DNA of 64,000 bases from Paenibacillus sedimenti (GCF_014534655.1 NZ_JACVVD010000001.1:1054001-1118000); one strand, 5' to 3'. Shown: positions 27,998 to 37,790, counted from the first letter of the stretch. Program-made: numbers and translations. Notes: a model not told the origin generated them from the sequence alone.

Positions 27998-28962
27998 ATA
28001 TTATTTTCATGGGTACGCCTGATTTTGCAGTACCCTCCTTACGATTGTTATTGGAGGAAGGCTATAACGTGACAACCGTTGTGACGCAGCCGGACCGGCC
28101 GAAAGGACGCAAACGCGTCCTGACGCCGCCGCCAGTGAAGGTTGAAGCGGAGAAGCACAACATTCCCGTTCTTCAGCCGGAAAAGCTGCGTCATGCAGAC
28201 TCGGTAGAGGTGCTGCGTCAGTTGAAACCGGATTTGATTGTGACGGCTGCTTACGGTCAGATTTTGCCTAAATCCGTTTTGGAGCTGCCTAAGTTCGGAT
28301 GCATTAACATCCATGCTTCGTTGTTGCCCAAGTATCGCGGCGGCGCTCCGATTCATCATGCGATTCTGCGTGGCGAGCAGGTGACGGGGGTCACGATTAT
28401 GTACATGGCTGAAGGTCTGGACACCGGCGATATGATTAGCAAGGTGGAAGAGGCGATCGAAGACACGGATACGACCGGGACGATGTTCGAAAAGCTAAGC
28501 TTGGCCGGAGCCGACCTGCTCAAACGAACGCTGCCGGACCTATTGGCTGGACGCATTCAGGCTGTCAAGCAGAATGAAGCTGATGCTGTATACTCGCCGA
28601 ATATCCGTCGTGAAGACGAGCTCATTGATTGGTCGCGTTCCGCTGTCGAGATCTGGAATCAAGTTCGTGGCTTGAACCCTTTTCCGGGCGCATATACGCT
28701 CTGGAACGGCGAAGTGATGAAAGTTTGGTCTTGTGTAAATCCTAAGGAAGAAGTGCCGAAGAGTCGTCAGGTTACACAAGCCGGTGGCGCAAAGCCAGCT
28801 CCCGGAACTGTACTTAACAGCACCGAGCTTGGCCTTGAAGTGATGACCGGAGGCGGTACGCTTTGGCTTACAGAGATTCAGCCTTCAGGCAAAAAGGCGA
28901 TGCAAGTGTCAGAATTAATTCGAGGCGTCAAGATTCCGGACGGCACTGTGTTCGGCAACTAA
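27994..28962 (+). CDS. fmt: Methionyl-tRNA formyltransferase
   Basis: The 322-residue enzyme starts [15 protein letters not shown] with a GTG codon overlapping the def stop. The folate-binding/catalytic region [14 protein letters not shown] is present (about 108-121), and a C-terminal OB-type domain follows from about 205. It formylates initiator Met-tRNA with 10-formyl-THF. The frame remains open upstream inside def, but that part is not homologous. Translation is coupled to def. Confidence 0.95.
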   Translation: MNIIFMGTPDFAVPSLRLLLEEGYNVTTVVTQPDRPKGRKRVLTPPPVKVEAEKHNIPVLQPEKLRHADSVEVLRQLKPDLIVTAAYGQILPKSVLELPKFGCINIHASLLPKYRGGAPIHHAILRGEQVTGVTIMYMAEGLDTGDMISKVEEAIEDTDTTGTMFEKLSLAGADLLKRTLPDLLAGRIQAVKQNEADAVYSPNIRREDELIDWSRSAVEIWNQVRGLNPFPGAYTLWNGEVMKVWSCVNPKEEVPKSRQVTQAGGAKPAPGTVLNSTELGLEVMTGGGTLWLTEIQPSGKKAMQVSELIRGVKIPDGTVFGN

Positions 28963-28985
28963 CTACATAAAAAGAGGTATTGCAT

Positions 28986-30449
28986 TTGGCTACGCAAAAA
29001 CCAAAACGTCCGCAATCCGGATCAAACAACAAGCCGCAGAAGAGGGCTGGTAGTCCATCTGCATCAAAACCTTCTCCAAGCGCTGCGAAGAGCAGCGCTG
29101 TTAAGCGTTCTGCTCGCGAAGCGGCGCTGGATGTGCTGATCCGGGTGGAAGAGGATCAATCCTATAGCAACCTGCTGCTCAACCAAACGTTGCAAAAGCA
29201 TGCGTTGGAAAGGGCCGATGCAGGGCTGGCTACGGAGCTTGTTTACGGGACGATCGGCCGTAAAAACACAATCGATTTCTTTCTTGAGCGCTTTGTGAGC
29301 AAAGGGCTCGGAAAGCTGGAGCCGTGGGTAAGGTGCTTACTGCGGCTTAGTTTTTATCAGCTCTATTATTTGGACCGGATTCCTGATCATGCGGTCGTAA
29401 GCGAAGCGGTCAATATCGCGAAGCGCCGAGGTCATCAAGGCATCTCGGGGATGGTCAACGGCGTGCTGCGGGCCGTCCTTCGCAGCAAAGACGAGCTTAC
29501 GCTGCCGGCTGCGCTCGGCGACGTGAAGCGCATCGCGCTGAGCCATTCCCATCCGGAATGGCTCGTGCGCCGGTGGATTCGTCAGCTCGGCCCGGAGCTG
29601 ACGGAACAGATCTGTGCGGCGAACAACGAGCCGCCGCATGTGAGCATCCGCGCGAACGCGAGGCGCCGCACCCGCGCGCAGCTGCTGGAGAAGCTGCAGG
29701 CGAGCGGCCTTCACGCGGAAGCGTCGAAGCTGGCCCCGGCCGGCATCCTCGTGCATGGGGCCGGGAACATGGCGTTAGTCCCCGGCTTTCAGCAAGGGGA
29801 CTTCTCGATCCAGGACGAGAGCTCGATGCTCGTCGCCGAGGCTCTGGATCCGCGTCCAGGCATGAAGGTGCTGGACTGCTGTGCCGCCCCTGGCGGCAAG
29901 ACTGCACACATCGCCGAGAAAATGGACGACGCGGGACAGATCTGGGCTTGTGATCTGCATGAGCACAAGCAGAAGCTGATCGCCGATCAGGCGGAGCGTC
30001 TGGGACTGAAGTCCATTCAGACGCTGGTTATGGATGCGGCGAACTTGACGGAGCATTTTGCGGCCGAGTCGTTCGACCGCATTCTGCTCGACGCTCCCTG
30101 CTCGGGGCTGGGCGTGATCCGGCGCAAGCCGGATCTGAAGTGGGCCAAGCAGGAAGCGGAGATCGCCGAGATTAGCGAGCTGCAGTACGCTATTCTGAGC
30201 AAGGTTCATCGCCTGCTTAAACCAGGCGGCGTGCTGGTGTACAGCACGTGCACGATCGAGCACGCGGAGAATGAGGGCATGATCGGGCGCTTCCTCGCCG
30301 ATCATGGCGAATTTGAGCTTGCGGCTTTGCCGGAGGAAGCCTTCGCCGGCATCGATCCGCAAGCGGCAGCATCCGGAATGGTCCAAATTTTGCCGCAGCA
30401 ATTCCATTCCGACGGATTTTTCATTGCACGCCTGCGTAAGCGAACCTAG
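28986..30449 (+). CDS. rsmB: 16S rRNA m5C967 methyltransferase RsmB
   Basis: The 487-residue protein has a basic, low-complexity N-terminal extension (about 1-35, Lys/Ser/Pro-rich), a NusB-like domain (about 35-165) and a Rossmann methyltransferase domain. SAM motif DCCAAPGGKT and the two catalytic cysteines in DAPCSGLG and STCTIEHAENE are visible. It methylates cytosine 967 of 16S rRNA. The TTG at 28986 is best spaced to AAAGAGGT. Its middle is GC-rich, which creates long spurious frames on both strands. Confidence 0.93.
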   Translation: MATQKPKRPQSGSNNKPQKRAGSPSASKPSPSAAKSSAVKRSAREAALDVLIRVEEDQSYSNLLLNQTLQKHALERADAGLATELVYGTIGRKNTIDFFLERFVSKGLGKLEPWVRCLLRLSFYQLYYLDRIPDHAVVSEAVNIAKRRGHQGISGMVNGVLRAVLRSKDELTLPAALGDVKRIALSHSHPEWLVRRWIRQLGPELTEQICAANNEPPHVSIRANARRRTRAQLLEKLQASGLHAEASKLAPAGILVHGAGNMALVPGFQQGDFSIQDESSMLVAEALDPRPGMKVLDCCAAPGGKTAHIAEKMDDAGQIWACDLHEHKQKLIADQAERLGLKSIQTLVMDAANLTEHFAAESFDRILLDAPCSGLGVIRRKPDLKWAKQEAEIAEISELQYAILSKVHRLLKPGGVLVYSTCTIEHAENEGMIGRFLADHGEFELAALPEEAFAGIDPQAAASGMVQILPQQFHSDGFFIARLRKRT

Positions 30450-30674
30450 CGGTTTGCGAGTTAGCGACCTGCACTCTTTGCAGGATGCTCAATGAGAGCA
30501 GCGTCGAGTAGGCGGGCATTTTGCTATTTTCAGTCGGTAATGGTTTAATCAGGCTTGGGTTTTTAGCGGTCCAAATTGTATGGACAAGTCACGGGGATGT
30601 GTGTTCGTCCCCTTATTGTGATAAAATAGATAAGATCGGCAAGAAAAAATTTGAACTAACAACAGGTTGTGATA

Positions 30675-31745
30675 ATGATGTCTTTAAAGCCTTACGAGAA
30701 AGATAAACCGTTTGTTTATGATTTAAATTGGGATGAGTGGCAGGGCTGGGTCAAAGAGAACGGCGAGTCCTCTTTTCGCGCCGGGCAAATCTTTGATTGG
30801 CTCTATATCAAGCGCGTGTTTAGCTTTGATGAGATGACCAACTTGCCAAAGACGCTGCGAGACAAGCTCAAAGAACAATTTGAGTTTGTAACGCTTACCG
30901 AAATCGCCAAATACGAGTCGCAGGACGGTACGGTCAAATTTTTATTTGAACTGGAAGATAAGAATGCCATCGAAACCGTTGTCATGAAGCACAACTACGG
31001 CAACAGCATTTGCGTAACTACACAGGTAGGATGCCGTGTCGGTTGTACGTTTTGTGCATCCACGCTTGGCGGACTCAAGCGCGATTTGCGCCCTGGCGAA
31101 ATTGTTGCTCAGGTTGTTAAAGCTCAAAAGCTGCTCGATGATACCGGGGAGCGGATTAGTTCCATTGTGATCATGGGGATCGGGGAGCCGTTTGAAAATT
31201 ATGAGGCGACAATGAATTTTCTGCGCGTCATGATTCATCCGAAGGGACTCAACATCGGCCAGCGTCATATTACGGTTTCGACGAGCGGCATCGTGCCGAA
31301 TATTTACAAGTTCGCGGACGAGAATTTGCAGGTAAATCTGGCGATTTCAATTCACGCGCCGAACGATGAGCTGCGTTCCAAGCTAATGCCGGTCAACCGG
31401 AGATTTCCTTTCGCTGATTTGATCGAAGCCTGCAAATACTACATAGCCAAAACAGGCCGGAGAATTACGTTTGAATACGCACTCATGGGCGAAGTGAACG
31501 ACCAGCCTGAACACGCGGAAGAATTGGCTCGGGTGTTGAAGGAAATGCCGCTTATCCACGTAAACCTGATTCCTGTTAACTTCGTGGCCGAACGTGACTT
31601 TAAGCGTACGCCACGGGACGATATTTTTACGTTCCAACGCATTCTCGAGAAGGGCAAAATTAATGCGACCATACGCCGTGAACAAGGCAGTGATATTGCT
31701 GCCGCCTGCGGACAATTACGGGCCAAGCATATGGAGAGCAAGTAA
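30675..31745 (+). CDS. rlmN: Dual-specificity 23S rRNA/tRNA m2A methyltransferase RlmN
   Basis: The 356-residue radical SAM enzyme has the cluster cysteines 120, 124 and 127 in GCRVGCTFC, the GIGEPF segment and the C-terminal cysteine in AACGQL used for methyl transfer. It methylates A2503 of 23S rRNA and A37 of some tRNAs. Start ATG is 30675 or 30678. The 225-bp gap before it contains a CCTGC/GCAGG hairpin (30469-30485) and a -10-like TAAAAT at 30622-30627, so it may have its own promoter. Confidence 0.95.
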   Translation: MMSLKPYEKDKPFVYDLNWDEWQGWVKENGESSFRAGQIFDWLYIKRVFSFDEMTNLPKTLRDKLKEQFEFVTLTEIAKYESQDGTVKFLFELEDKNAIETVVMKHNYGNSICVTTQVGCRVGCTFCASTLGGLKRDLRPGEIVAQVVKAQKLLDDTGERISSIVIMGIGEPFENYEATMNFLRVMIHPKGLNIGQRHITVSTSGIVPNIYKFADENLQVNLAISIHAPNDELRSKLMPVNRRFPFADLIEACKYYIAKTGRRITFEYALMGEVNDQPEHAEELARVLKEMPLIHVNLIPVNFVAERDFKRTPRDDIFTFQRILEKGKINATIRREQGSDIAAACGQLRAKHMESK

Positions 31746-31760
31746 TGAGGTGAAATCGGG

Positions 31761-32516
31761 ATGAAGATGGTGAGCCGTACCGATATCGGCAAGGTTCGGT
31801 TAGTGAATGAGGACCGCGCCGCCATTCATCAGGAACTGAATGGTCTCTCTCTGGCCATCGTTGCCGATGGCATGGGGGGACATCAAGCAGGGGATATCGC
31901 CAGCCAAATGGCAATCGAAATCATTGAAGCCCAGCTGCAAACGATCCATTGGGGGATGCCCGTGGAAGAGTGTAAACAGGCGCTGAAACAAGCGATTGAG
32001 ATGGCGAATGAGAAAATCTATGAATTTGCTTCGCATAGGGAAAATTACCACGGCATGGGGACGACGGTCGTAGCGATCGTCGTTTCTCAAGAGCTTTTGA
32101 TTATTGGACATATTGGCGACAGCCGCGCTTACAAGATTACTAACGATGCGATCACACAGCTGACAGAAGACCATTCTCTCGTCTATGAACTGGTCAAAAA
32201 CGGTCAAATTACGCCTGAAGAAGCTGATCATCATCCAAGACGAAATTGGATCACCAGGGCGCTTGGCACAGAGCCGGGCGTTGAGGTTGATCTGTACGAA
32301 TACGGATGGCGCCCGGGCGAGACGATTCTCATCTGCTCGGACGGTCTCAGCGGGCTGGTGGAGTCTGGCGAAATCTGGCAAATCGTCAAGTCGCATACGA
32401 ATCTGGAGGAAGCTGCCGAACGATTAATTTACCGTGCGCTGGATGCTGGCGGGGACGATAATGTAACGGTTGTTTTACTGGCTCACGATCATGATGAAGA
32501 CGAAGAAAAGGGGTGA
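31761..32516 (+). CDS. prpC: PP2C-type Ser/Thr protein phosphatase PrpC (Stp)
   Basis: The 251-residue phosphatase has the PP2C metal motifs: RLVNEDR near 13, DGMGGH (about 33-38), GHIGDSRAY, SDGLSG and GGDDNVT. It dephosphorylates targets of PrkC and the kinase itself. It begins 15 bp after rlmN with GAGGTGAAAT as ribosome binding site, and prkC starts six bases after its stop, the usual phosphatase-kinase pair. Confidence 0.95.
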   Translation: MKMVSRTDIGKVRLVNEDRAAIHQELNGLSLAIVADGMGGHQAGDIASQMAIEIIEAQLQTIHWGMPVEECKQALKQAIEMANEKIYEFASHRENYHGMGTTVVAIVVSQELLIIGHIGDSRAYKITNDAITQLTEDHSLVYELVKNGQITPEEADHHPRRNWITRALGTEPGVEVDLYEYGWRPGETILICSDGLSGLVESGEIWQIVKSHTNLEEAAERLIYRALDAGGDDNVTVVLLAHDHDEDEEKG

Positions 32517-32522
32517 TGAGAG

Positions 32523-34631
32523 TTGATCGGTAAAAAGCTTGGAGGCCGCTATGAAATATTGGAGAGAATCGGCGGAGGCGGCATGGCTTTGGTGTACAAA
32601 GGGCATGATCTCTTACTTAATCGCAAAGTCGCCGTGAAAGTGCTGCGTTCGCAGTATGTGCATGACGAAGAATTTATACGTCGTTTCCGCAGAGAAGCTC
32701 AAGCAGCCGCTTCACTGTCTCATCCGAATGTCGTCAGCATCTATGACGTCGGGCAAGAAGGTGAAGTACATTATATCGTTATGGAATACATAGAGGGCAC
32801 GACCTTGAACGATTTAATCAAGGAAAAAGCACCGCTGCAGGTTGAAGACGCGGTCCATTACGCCGGCCAAATCGCTGATGCGCTGGATCACGCGCACCAC
32901 AATGAAATCATTCACCGCGACATTAAGCCGCACAATATTTTGATCGGTAAAAATGGCCGCGTTAAGGTGACGGATTTCGGTATTGCCCGCGCAGCGACCT
33001 CTTCAACGATAACGCAAACCGGATCCGTGGTAGGATCGGTGCATTATTTTTCGCCGGAGCATGCCAAAGGGACGAATACGGGCGAGAAATCCGATTTATA
33101 TTCGCTTGGCATCGTCATGTATCAAATGCTGACTGCCAGATTGCCGTTCCTCGGGGAAAGTCCGATCAGCGTGGCGCTCAAGCATTTGCAGGAAGATGTA
33201 GAGGAGCCGCGCAAGGTAAATCCGCTTATTCCGCAGAGCGTGGAAAATATCATTTTGAAGGCGATGCGCAAAAAGCCTGAAGAACGCTATCAGTCGGCAA
33301 AGCAGATGATGGCGGATTTGGATACGTGCCTTAGTCCGGACCGCAGGAATGAACCGAAGGTTGCTTTCTGGGATGCAGATGGCATGGATGAGGAGCGGAC
33401 TCTGGTAATGCCCGCCATTCGTGCGAACCAGCTTGGCGATTTCAAGGACGAGGAGTACGAAAAGCCGAGTTGGCGCGAAGAACCGGCACCAGCCAAACGA
33501 AACGGCTGGATCAAGCCTACGATCTGGATCGTAATTTTGCTCATCGTCCTCGGCGGGATGTGGTACTTGGTCGGGTATGTGAAGAGCATGTTTACGATTG
33601 AAACCGTCGATGTTCCCAATGTCGTCAATAAACCGCTGACGCAGGCACAAGCGGAGTTGACGGCTGCAAGACTGGGTTGGACCATTGAGCTTGATAAGGT
33701 AAGCAAACTTCCGAAGGATACCGTCATTCGCCAAGACCCAACAGGGATGCGGATGAATGTCGGGACGAAAGTGACCTTGTATGTCAGTGAAGGCGTTCCA
33801 AAAGTAAAGATGGAGAACTTCGTGGGGCAGAAAATCAATGATGCCAAGCTGAAGCTCCAAGCGCTCGGGATCAAGGAAGATCAGATAACAGTCGTGCCAG
33901 GGACGACCGAGGATACACCGGATATCATTCAAAAGCAAACACCGCTTGTCGGCGACGAATTTGAAGTCGAGAAGGCGGCGATAACCTTTACAATCAGTAA
34001 AGCGAAGGAAACCTTCAAAATGCCTGACCTTGTCGGTATGACCGAAAAGGAAGCAAAAGATCAAATCGCAAAGCTGAATTTGAAGCTTGCCGTAAATGCC
34101 ATAACACGTGAGAAAACTTACAAGCAGCCAAAAGGGAAAGTCATTGATCAATTTCCTTATAAGAAAAACCAAGATGTATCTGCGGGTTTAGAAATCACGA
34201 GTTTAATCATTAGCGACGGACTGCCTGAAGACGCCGGACAATTGAACGTCAGCATCCCTGTAAAACCGACTGAGGAAGGTAAAGATTCGGAGTTTAAAAT
34301 CGTCGTAAGCGATGCGCAATACGACAATTTCGAATACAAGACGGAAAAAGTGACGAAGCCGCAAAATCTGGATGTCAAAGTTATCGTTTCTCCGGATAAG
34401 AAAGCTGTTATCTTGATCAAAGAAGGCGACAACCTGGTGAACTCAATAACCCGTACGTATCAAGATTATTTGGATCAAAAAAGTGGCAAAACCACATCTC
34501 CAAATCCATCCCCATCGCCTGGGACATCACCCAAACAGCAAACCAGCGGACCGGCGATTCCGGCCGGCGGTAGCGGCAACGGGCAAACTGGGGGGAACAC
34601 CTCCAAACCTGGAACTGGAGGAGGCAATTAA
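32523..34631 (+). CDS. prkC: PASTA-domain Ser/Thr kinase PrkC
   Basis: The 702-residue protein has a cytosolic kinase domain (about 10-270; lysine 39, aspartate 133 in HRDIKPHN, DFG), one membrane helix (about 331-353) and three extracellular PASTA repeats (about 360-427, 428-498, 499-570). An extra beta domain and a Ser/Pro/Gly-rich tail (about 655-702) follow. PrkC senses muropeptides and controls germination, growth and wall metabolism. It uses a TTG start. Its stop overlaps the rsgA start (TAATG). It is longer than the B. subtilis protein mainly through the low-complexity tail. Confidence 0.95.
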   Translation: MIGKKLGGRYEILERIGGGGMALVYKGHDLLLNRKVAVKVLRSQYVHDEEFIRRFRREAQAAASLSHPNVVSIYDVGQEGEVHYIVMEYIEGTTLNDLIKEKAPLQVEDAVHYAGQIADALDHAHHNEIIHRDIKPHNILIGKNGRVKVTDFGIARAATSSTITQTGSVVGSVHYFSPEHAKGTNTGEKSDLYSLGIVMYQMLTARLPFLGESPISVALKHLQEDVEEPRKVNPLIPQSVENIILKAMRKKPEERYQSAKQMMADLDTCLSPDRRNEPKVAFWDADGMDEERTLVMPAIRANQLGDFKDEEYEKPSWREEPAPAKRNGWIKPTIWIVILLIVLGGMWYLVGYVKSMFTIETVDVPNVVNKPLTQAQAELTAARLGWTIELDKVSKLPKDTVIRQDPTGMRMNVGTKVTLYVSEGVPKVKMENFVGQKINDAKLKLQALGIKEDQITVVPGTTEDTPDIIQKQTPLVGDEFEVEKAAITFTISKAKETFKMPDLVGMTEKEAKDQIAKLNLKLAVNAITREKTYKQPKGKVIDQFPYKKNQDVSAGLEITSLIISDGLPEDAGQLNVSIPVKPTEEGKDSEFKIVVSDAQYDNFEYKTEKVTKPQNLDVKVIVSPDKKAVILIKEGDNLVNSITRTYQDYLDQKSGKTTSPNPSPSPGTSPKQQTSGPAIPAGGSGNGQTGGNTSKPGTGGGN

Positions 34632-35557
34632 TGCCACAAGGAGTTATTGTTAAGGCATTAAGCGGCTATTACTACGTTTTGCCCGAAGGGGCGGACCTCC
34701 GCACGGCAGTGACAATTACGTGCCGCGCACGAGGAATTTTCAAGAAAAAAAATGTGTCTCCGCTCGTCGGAGATCAGGTGACGTATGAGCTGACGGAAAA
34801 TGGGGAAGGAACGGTAACTGAGATCTTTTCTCGATCGTCTGAGCTTATTCGTCCGCCAATTGCCAATGTTAATCTGGTTGTACTCGTCTTCGCAGTCACA
34901 GAGCCCGTCTTGAATTTACAGCTGCTGGACAAATTTCTCGTTCATATCGAGCATACAGGCATTGATGTCCTGCTGTGCTTTACGAAGAGAGACTTGCTCG
35001 CCGAAGGCGATGCCACTGAAACCAAGGAAATGACAGTTGCCGAACTTGATCGGATCCATAAACTTTACACGGATATCGGATATGATGTTCTAACGACGAG
35101 TTCCAAGCTGCATGAAGGCGTCGACGCGATTCAGCAGCGTTTGAAGGGGACGGTCAGCGTGTTTGCCGGTCAATCCGGTGTCGGAAAATCCTCTTTGCTC
35201 AATGAAATGATCAGCGGGCTTGAGCTGGAAACGAACGCCATCAGCCAGCGTCTAGGCCGCGGTAAGCATACGACACGCCATGTAGAGCTGCTTCCGCTTG
35301 AGGACGGCGGCTTCGTGGCTGATACGCCGGGCTTCAGTCAGTTGGATTTCATGGAGCTGGAAGTGGAGGATTTGGGAAGCTGCTTTAAGGAGTTCGCGGT
35401 ACTTGCAGAAGGCTGCAAGTTCAGAGGCTGTCTGCATCTGCACGAACCGAGCTGCAAAGTGCGCGAAGCCGTCTCCGAGGGGACGGTCGCCGCTTCCAGG
35501 TACGAACATTACTTATTGTTTTTAAATGAAATGAAGGATCGGAAGAGGAGGTATTAA
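34631..35557 (+). CDS. rsgA: Small ribosomal subunit biogenesis GTPase RsgA
   Basis: The 308-residue GTPase has an N-terminal OB fold and a circularly permuted G domain: TKRDL (G4) precedes [12 protein letters not shown] (G1) and DTPGFSQ (G3). A zinc knuckle follows ([14 protein letters not shown]). It checks late 30S assembly. Translation is coupled to prkC, and rpe follows after four bases, as in B. subtilis (cpgA-rpe). Confidence 0.95.
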   Translation: MPQGVIVKALSGYYYVLPEGADLRTAVTITCRARGIFKKKNVSPLVGDQVTYELTENGEGTVTEIFSRSSELIRPPIANVNLVVLVFAVTEPVLNLQLLDKFLVHIEHTGIDVLLCFTKRDLLAEGDATETKEMTVAELDRIHKLYTDIGYDVLTTSSKLHEGVDAIQQRLKGTVSVFAGQSGVGKSSLLNEMISGLELETNAISQRLGRGKHTTRHVELLPLEDGGFVADTPGFSQLDFMELEVEDLGSCFKEFAVLAEGCKFRGCLHLHEPSCKVREAVSEGTVAASRYEHYLLFLNEMKDRKRRY

Positions 35558-35561
35558 ACGG

Positions 35562-36212
35562 ATGGTATACGTGGCACCTTCCATATTATCAGCCGACTTT
35601 GCGAGGCTTGGGGAAGAGATTAAGGAAGCGGAGCTTGGCGGGGCGGATTGGATTCACGTTGATGTGATGGATGGTCATTTCGTGCCGAACATTACGATTG
35701 GCCCGCTCGTCGTGGATGCCATTCGCCCGATAACCAAGCTGCCGCTAGACGTGCATTTGATGATCGAACATCCGGACCGTTACATTCCTGACTTTGTCAA
35801 AGCGGGTGCCGATTTGATATCCGTTCATGTAGAGGCATGCACGCACCTTCACCGGACATTGCATTTGATTAAACAGAGCGGTGTTAAAGCAGGTGTGGTG
35901 CTGAACCCGGCAACGCCAATATCGATGATTGAGCACGTGCTCGACGAGCAGTTGGATCTGGTGCTGATCATGACGGTCAATCCCGGATTTGGCGGGCAAG
36001 CGTTTATTCCCGGTATGCTAAGTAAAATACGCGATTTGCGTGAGCAAGCGAATGCCAAGGGACTGAACGGCCTTCATATCGAAGTGGACGGCGGTATTAA
36101 CGAGGCGACCGCACGTCAGGTGGCGGAAGCCGGTGCCAATGTGCTGGTTGCCGGCAACGCCGTGTTTGGTCAGCAGAACCGTGCTGAAGCGATAAGTCGA
36201 ATCCGCGGGTAG
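35562..36212 (+). CDS. rpe: Ribulose-phosphate 3-epimerase
   Basis: The 216-residue TIM barrel has the family segments [17 protein letters not shown] (about 33-49), [15 protein letters not shown] and EVDGGIN, which carry the metal ligands and acid/base aspartates. It interconverts ribulose-5-phosphate and xylulose-5-phosphate in the pentose phosphate pathway. Its ribosome binding site is AAGAGGAGG. In B. subtilis thiN follows; here a small membrane protein gene does. Confidence 0.95.
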   Translation: MVYVAPSILSADFARLGEEIKEAELGGADWIHVDVMDGHFVPNITIGPLVVDAIRPITKLPLDVHLMIEHPDRYIPDFVKAGADLISVHVEACTHLHRTLHLIKQSGVKAGVVLNPATPISMIEHVLDEQLDLVLIMTVNPGFGGQAFIPGMLSKIRDLREQANAKGLNGLHIEVDGGINEATARQVAEAGANVLVAGNAVFGQQNRAEAISRIRG

Positions 36213-36228
36213 AAGGGAGCTACGGTAG

Positions 36229-36474
36229 ATGAGAATTCTCTGGTTATTCATCTACAGCATCATTTGCGGAGTGCTGCTGACGTTTTATACGAACATACAA
36301 GACATGACGAAATTTATATTCTCACTAGGCGCTCTTTATGCGGGCATTCGATTTTTTCGCCGCTTTGAGCAAATTGGATTTCGCGTGTGGTTTATCGTTC
36401 TTTCCGTCATTTTATACTTTATTTTCAGTTTGGGCTTTGCGCTTTACACGCATATGAGGAGCATAACTCCATAG
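36229..36474 (+). CDS. Small membrane protein of unknown function
   Basis: The 81-residue product has two or three hydrophobic helices (about 3-20, 27-42, 50-74) and short basic loops (RFFRRFE). I do not recognise a family. It lies 16 bp after rpe with AGAAGGGAGC upstream and ends just before a strong terminator, so it is the last gene of the rpe operon. It takes the position of thiN in B. subtilis but is unrelated. Confidence 0.7.
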   Translation: MRILWLFIYSIICGVLLTFYTNIQDMTKFIFSLGALYAGIRFFRRFEQIGFRVWFIVLSVILYFIFSLGFALYTHMRSITP

Positions 36475-36492
36475 AAGCCGCATACACATAGT

Positions 36493-36524
36493 TACAAGAG
36501 TGATACGCTCTTGTAGCTTTTTTT
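36493..36524 (+). terminator. Rho-independent terminator ending the prkC-rpe operon
   Basis: TACAAGAG pairs with CTCTTGTA around TGATACG, followed by GC and seven T residues. Confidence 0.92.
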
Positions 36525-36585
36525 GCTTTCTGGAAGCGATTTTTGAGGGCGCGAGTAAATAGAAGGCACTTTTTTACGGTCCGGG

Positions 36586-36593
36586 CATATACT
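36586..36593 (+). promoter_or_regulatory. Possible sporulation (sigma-E/K type) -10 element before spoVM
   Basis: CATATACT fits the CATANNNT -10 pattern of mother-cell sigma factors. An AC dinucleotide 16 bp upstream (36568-36569) fits a sigma-K -35, while the sigma-E -35 is not clear. It lies about 130 bp before spoVM, which is sigma-E dependent in B. subtilis. Only the short motif supports this. Confidence 0.35.
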
Positions 36594-36618
36594 GTTGTAA
36601 CGATGCTGAGGAGCAGTG

Positions 36619-36795
36619 ATGCAACCAGTGGGGCTTATGTTGGCGCAGTCCATAACTGATTTGAAACTCGAAGCTTATGCCCTGCGCAGTAAGTTTCCAG
36701 GTAAACTCGAAGGAGGGGTAGAGTATGAAGTTTTACACAATCAAACTACCAAAATTTTTGGGTGGATTCGTGAAGGCCGTACTAAATACTTTTAG
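36619..36795 (+). CDS. Possible 58-codon frame overlapping spoVM out of frame
   Basis: ATG at 36619 follows AGGAG (36608-36612) at an ideal 6-nt spacing. The frame runs 58 codons across the spoVM leader and through most of spoVM in another frame. The product would be soluble, with no family I know. It could be a real small protein, a leader whose translation affects spoVM, or chance. An imperfect direct repeat (GCTTATG-N4/5-CGCAGT at 36633-36649 and 36673-36690) lies within it. Confidence 0.3.
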   Translation: MQPVGLMLAQSITDLKLEAYALRSKFPGKLEGGVEYEVLHNQTTKIFGWIREGRTKYF

Positions 36796-36805
36796 CAAAA
36801 ACTAG
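36725..36805 (+). CDS. spoVM: Stage V sporulation protein M (SpoVM)
   Basis: The 26-residue peptide begins MKFYTIKLPKFLGG, identical to B. subtilis SpoVM over that stretch, and continues as the same amphipathic helix (FVKAVLNTF) with a basic end. SpoVM recognises the curved forespore membrane and anchors SpoIVA to start coat assembly; it also inhibits FtsH. The ribosome binding site GAAGGAGGGG lies just upstream. Position between rpe and rpmB is the same as in B. subtilis. It is easily missed because of its size. Confidence 0.97.
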   Translation: MKFYTIKLPKFLGGFVKAVLNTFSKN

Positions 36806-36833
36806 GCCCGACACATACTTTTCCCAGAAATGC

Positions 36834-36860
36834 AAAAAAAGCACCGTAAAGGTGCTTTTT
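36834..36860. terminator. Bidirectional terminator between spoVM and rpmB
   Basis: GCACC pairs with GGTGC around GTAAA, extended by an A7 run on the left and T5 on the right, so it works for both strands. A second perfect 10-bp hairpin (CGATTTTACA with TGTAAAATCG, 36874-36905) lies between it and the rpmB stop. Confidence 0.85.
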
Positions 36861-36921
36861 GTCTATTAGTTGACGATTTTACATGACTTCGCAAGTGTAA
36901 AATCGCAACAGCTTGCCGCGA

Positions 36922-37110
36922 TTAAACGCGAGTCACTTTACCGGACTTTAACGCACGAGCGCTTACGTAAACACGTTTAGGTTTACCATCAACGAGGATG
37001 CGAACCTTTTGAACGTTAACTCCCCAAGTACGCTTGTTTTTATTGTTAGCGTGGGACACGTGATTTCCAGTGCCTGGACTTTTACCTGTAATAAAGCATT
37101 TGCGGGACAT
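36922..37110 (-). CDS. rpmB: 50S ribosomal protein L28
   Basis: The 62-residue protein starts [20 protein letters not shown] and is basic throughout ([19 protein letters not shown]), as L28 is. The start ATG at 37110 follows GGAGGTG; the longer upstream frame is not part of the protein. It has one N-terminal cysteine and no zinc-type CxxC pair. It is transcribed from its own promoter, divergent from yloU. Confidence 0.96.
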   Translation of the reverse strand: MSRKCFITGKSPGTGNHVSHANNKNKRTWGVNVQKVRILVDGKPKRVYVSARALKSGKVTRV

Positions 37111-37239
37111 GTTTGACACCTCCTTCGGCAGTATACAAAGCAGCCTGGGTGGCAAGCCTAAGCTTGACTTGACAGCTTTCCTCAAATTTAATCTCGGTTT
37201 TATCTTATCAATAAACAAACCGCAAAAACACACTTAGAT

Positions 37240-37269
37240 ATAATAGCATAGCGCGAGGAGCCTAGTCAA
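37240..37269 (-). promoter_or_regulatory. Sigma-A promoter of rpmB
   Basis: On the minus strand TTGACT (37264-37269) and TATTAT (37240-37245) are separated by 18 bp, about 130 bp before rpmB. On the plus strand TATAAT (37239-37244) overlaps it, and a weaker pair TTGCCG/TATAGT (37286-37315) may serve yloU. Confidence 0.7.
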
Positions 37270-37400
37270 CGAATTGCCTGTATTTTTGCCGTTTATTTAT
37301 TTAGTATGTTATAGTACAATGAAGATTAGTCCATAATCCCATACATAGAGAGTTAGTTTTACTGAAGAAAACTCAGGAAACTCGAAGGAGTTGTAGAATA

Positions 37401-37760
37401 ATGCCGATTGAGCTTACAACCGAATACGGAAAAGTTACTGTTACCAATGAAGTGCTTGCAACTCTGGCAGGTTCCGCTGCCTTGGATTGTTATGGACTTG
37501 TTGGCATGGCGACTAGAAAACAGCTGAAGGATGGAATCGCAGAGTTGCTTGGACGGGACAATTTGACCCGCGGTGTCGAAGTGCGTCGAGAAAACGGGCG
37601 GCTCGAAATTGATCTCTACATTATCGTCAGCTACGGCACCAAAATATCCGTTGTCGCGGGTAATGTGCAAACCAAAGTTAAATATATTTTAAATGAAGTC
37701 GTAGGACTCCATGTGGACGATGTGAATATTTTTGTTCAAGGCGTTCGCGTTGCTAAGTAA
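37401..37760 (+). CDS. yloU: Asp23/Gls24 family envelope stress response protein (YloU)
   Basis: The 119-residue protein matches the Asp23 family (ITVTNEVLATLAGSAALDCYGLVGM-like start and a YGTKISVVAGNVQ segment). Members are membrane-associated scaffolds linked to envelope stress; their exact role is open. It lies 30 bp before fakA with GAAGGAG upstream, as yloU-yloV in B. subtilis. Confidence 0.93.
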   Translation: MPIELTTEYGKVTVTNEVLATLAGSAALDCYGLVGMATRKQLKDGIAELLGRDNLTRGVEVRRENGRLEIDLYIIVSYGTKISVVAGNVQTKVKYILNEVVGLHVDDVNIFVQGVRVAK

Positions 37761-37790
37761 AAGCCCCGATAACCAGGAAGGAGAATCGCT

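Noticed and set aside
29497..29953. Long frames on both strands within rsmB
   Set aside because: They are shadows created by GC-rich codons; the peptide sequences are Arg/Ala/Pro-rich with no family features.
30521..30706. 61-codon ORF before rlmN
   Set aside because: No ribosome binding site is present, and it overlaps the start of rlmN in another frame.
37111..37233. Longer L28 protein with a 41-residue N-terminal extension
   Set aside because: The extension contains the ribosome binding site of the real start at 37110, and L28 proteins begin with MSRKC or similar.
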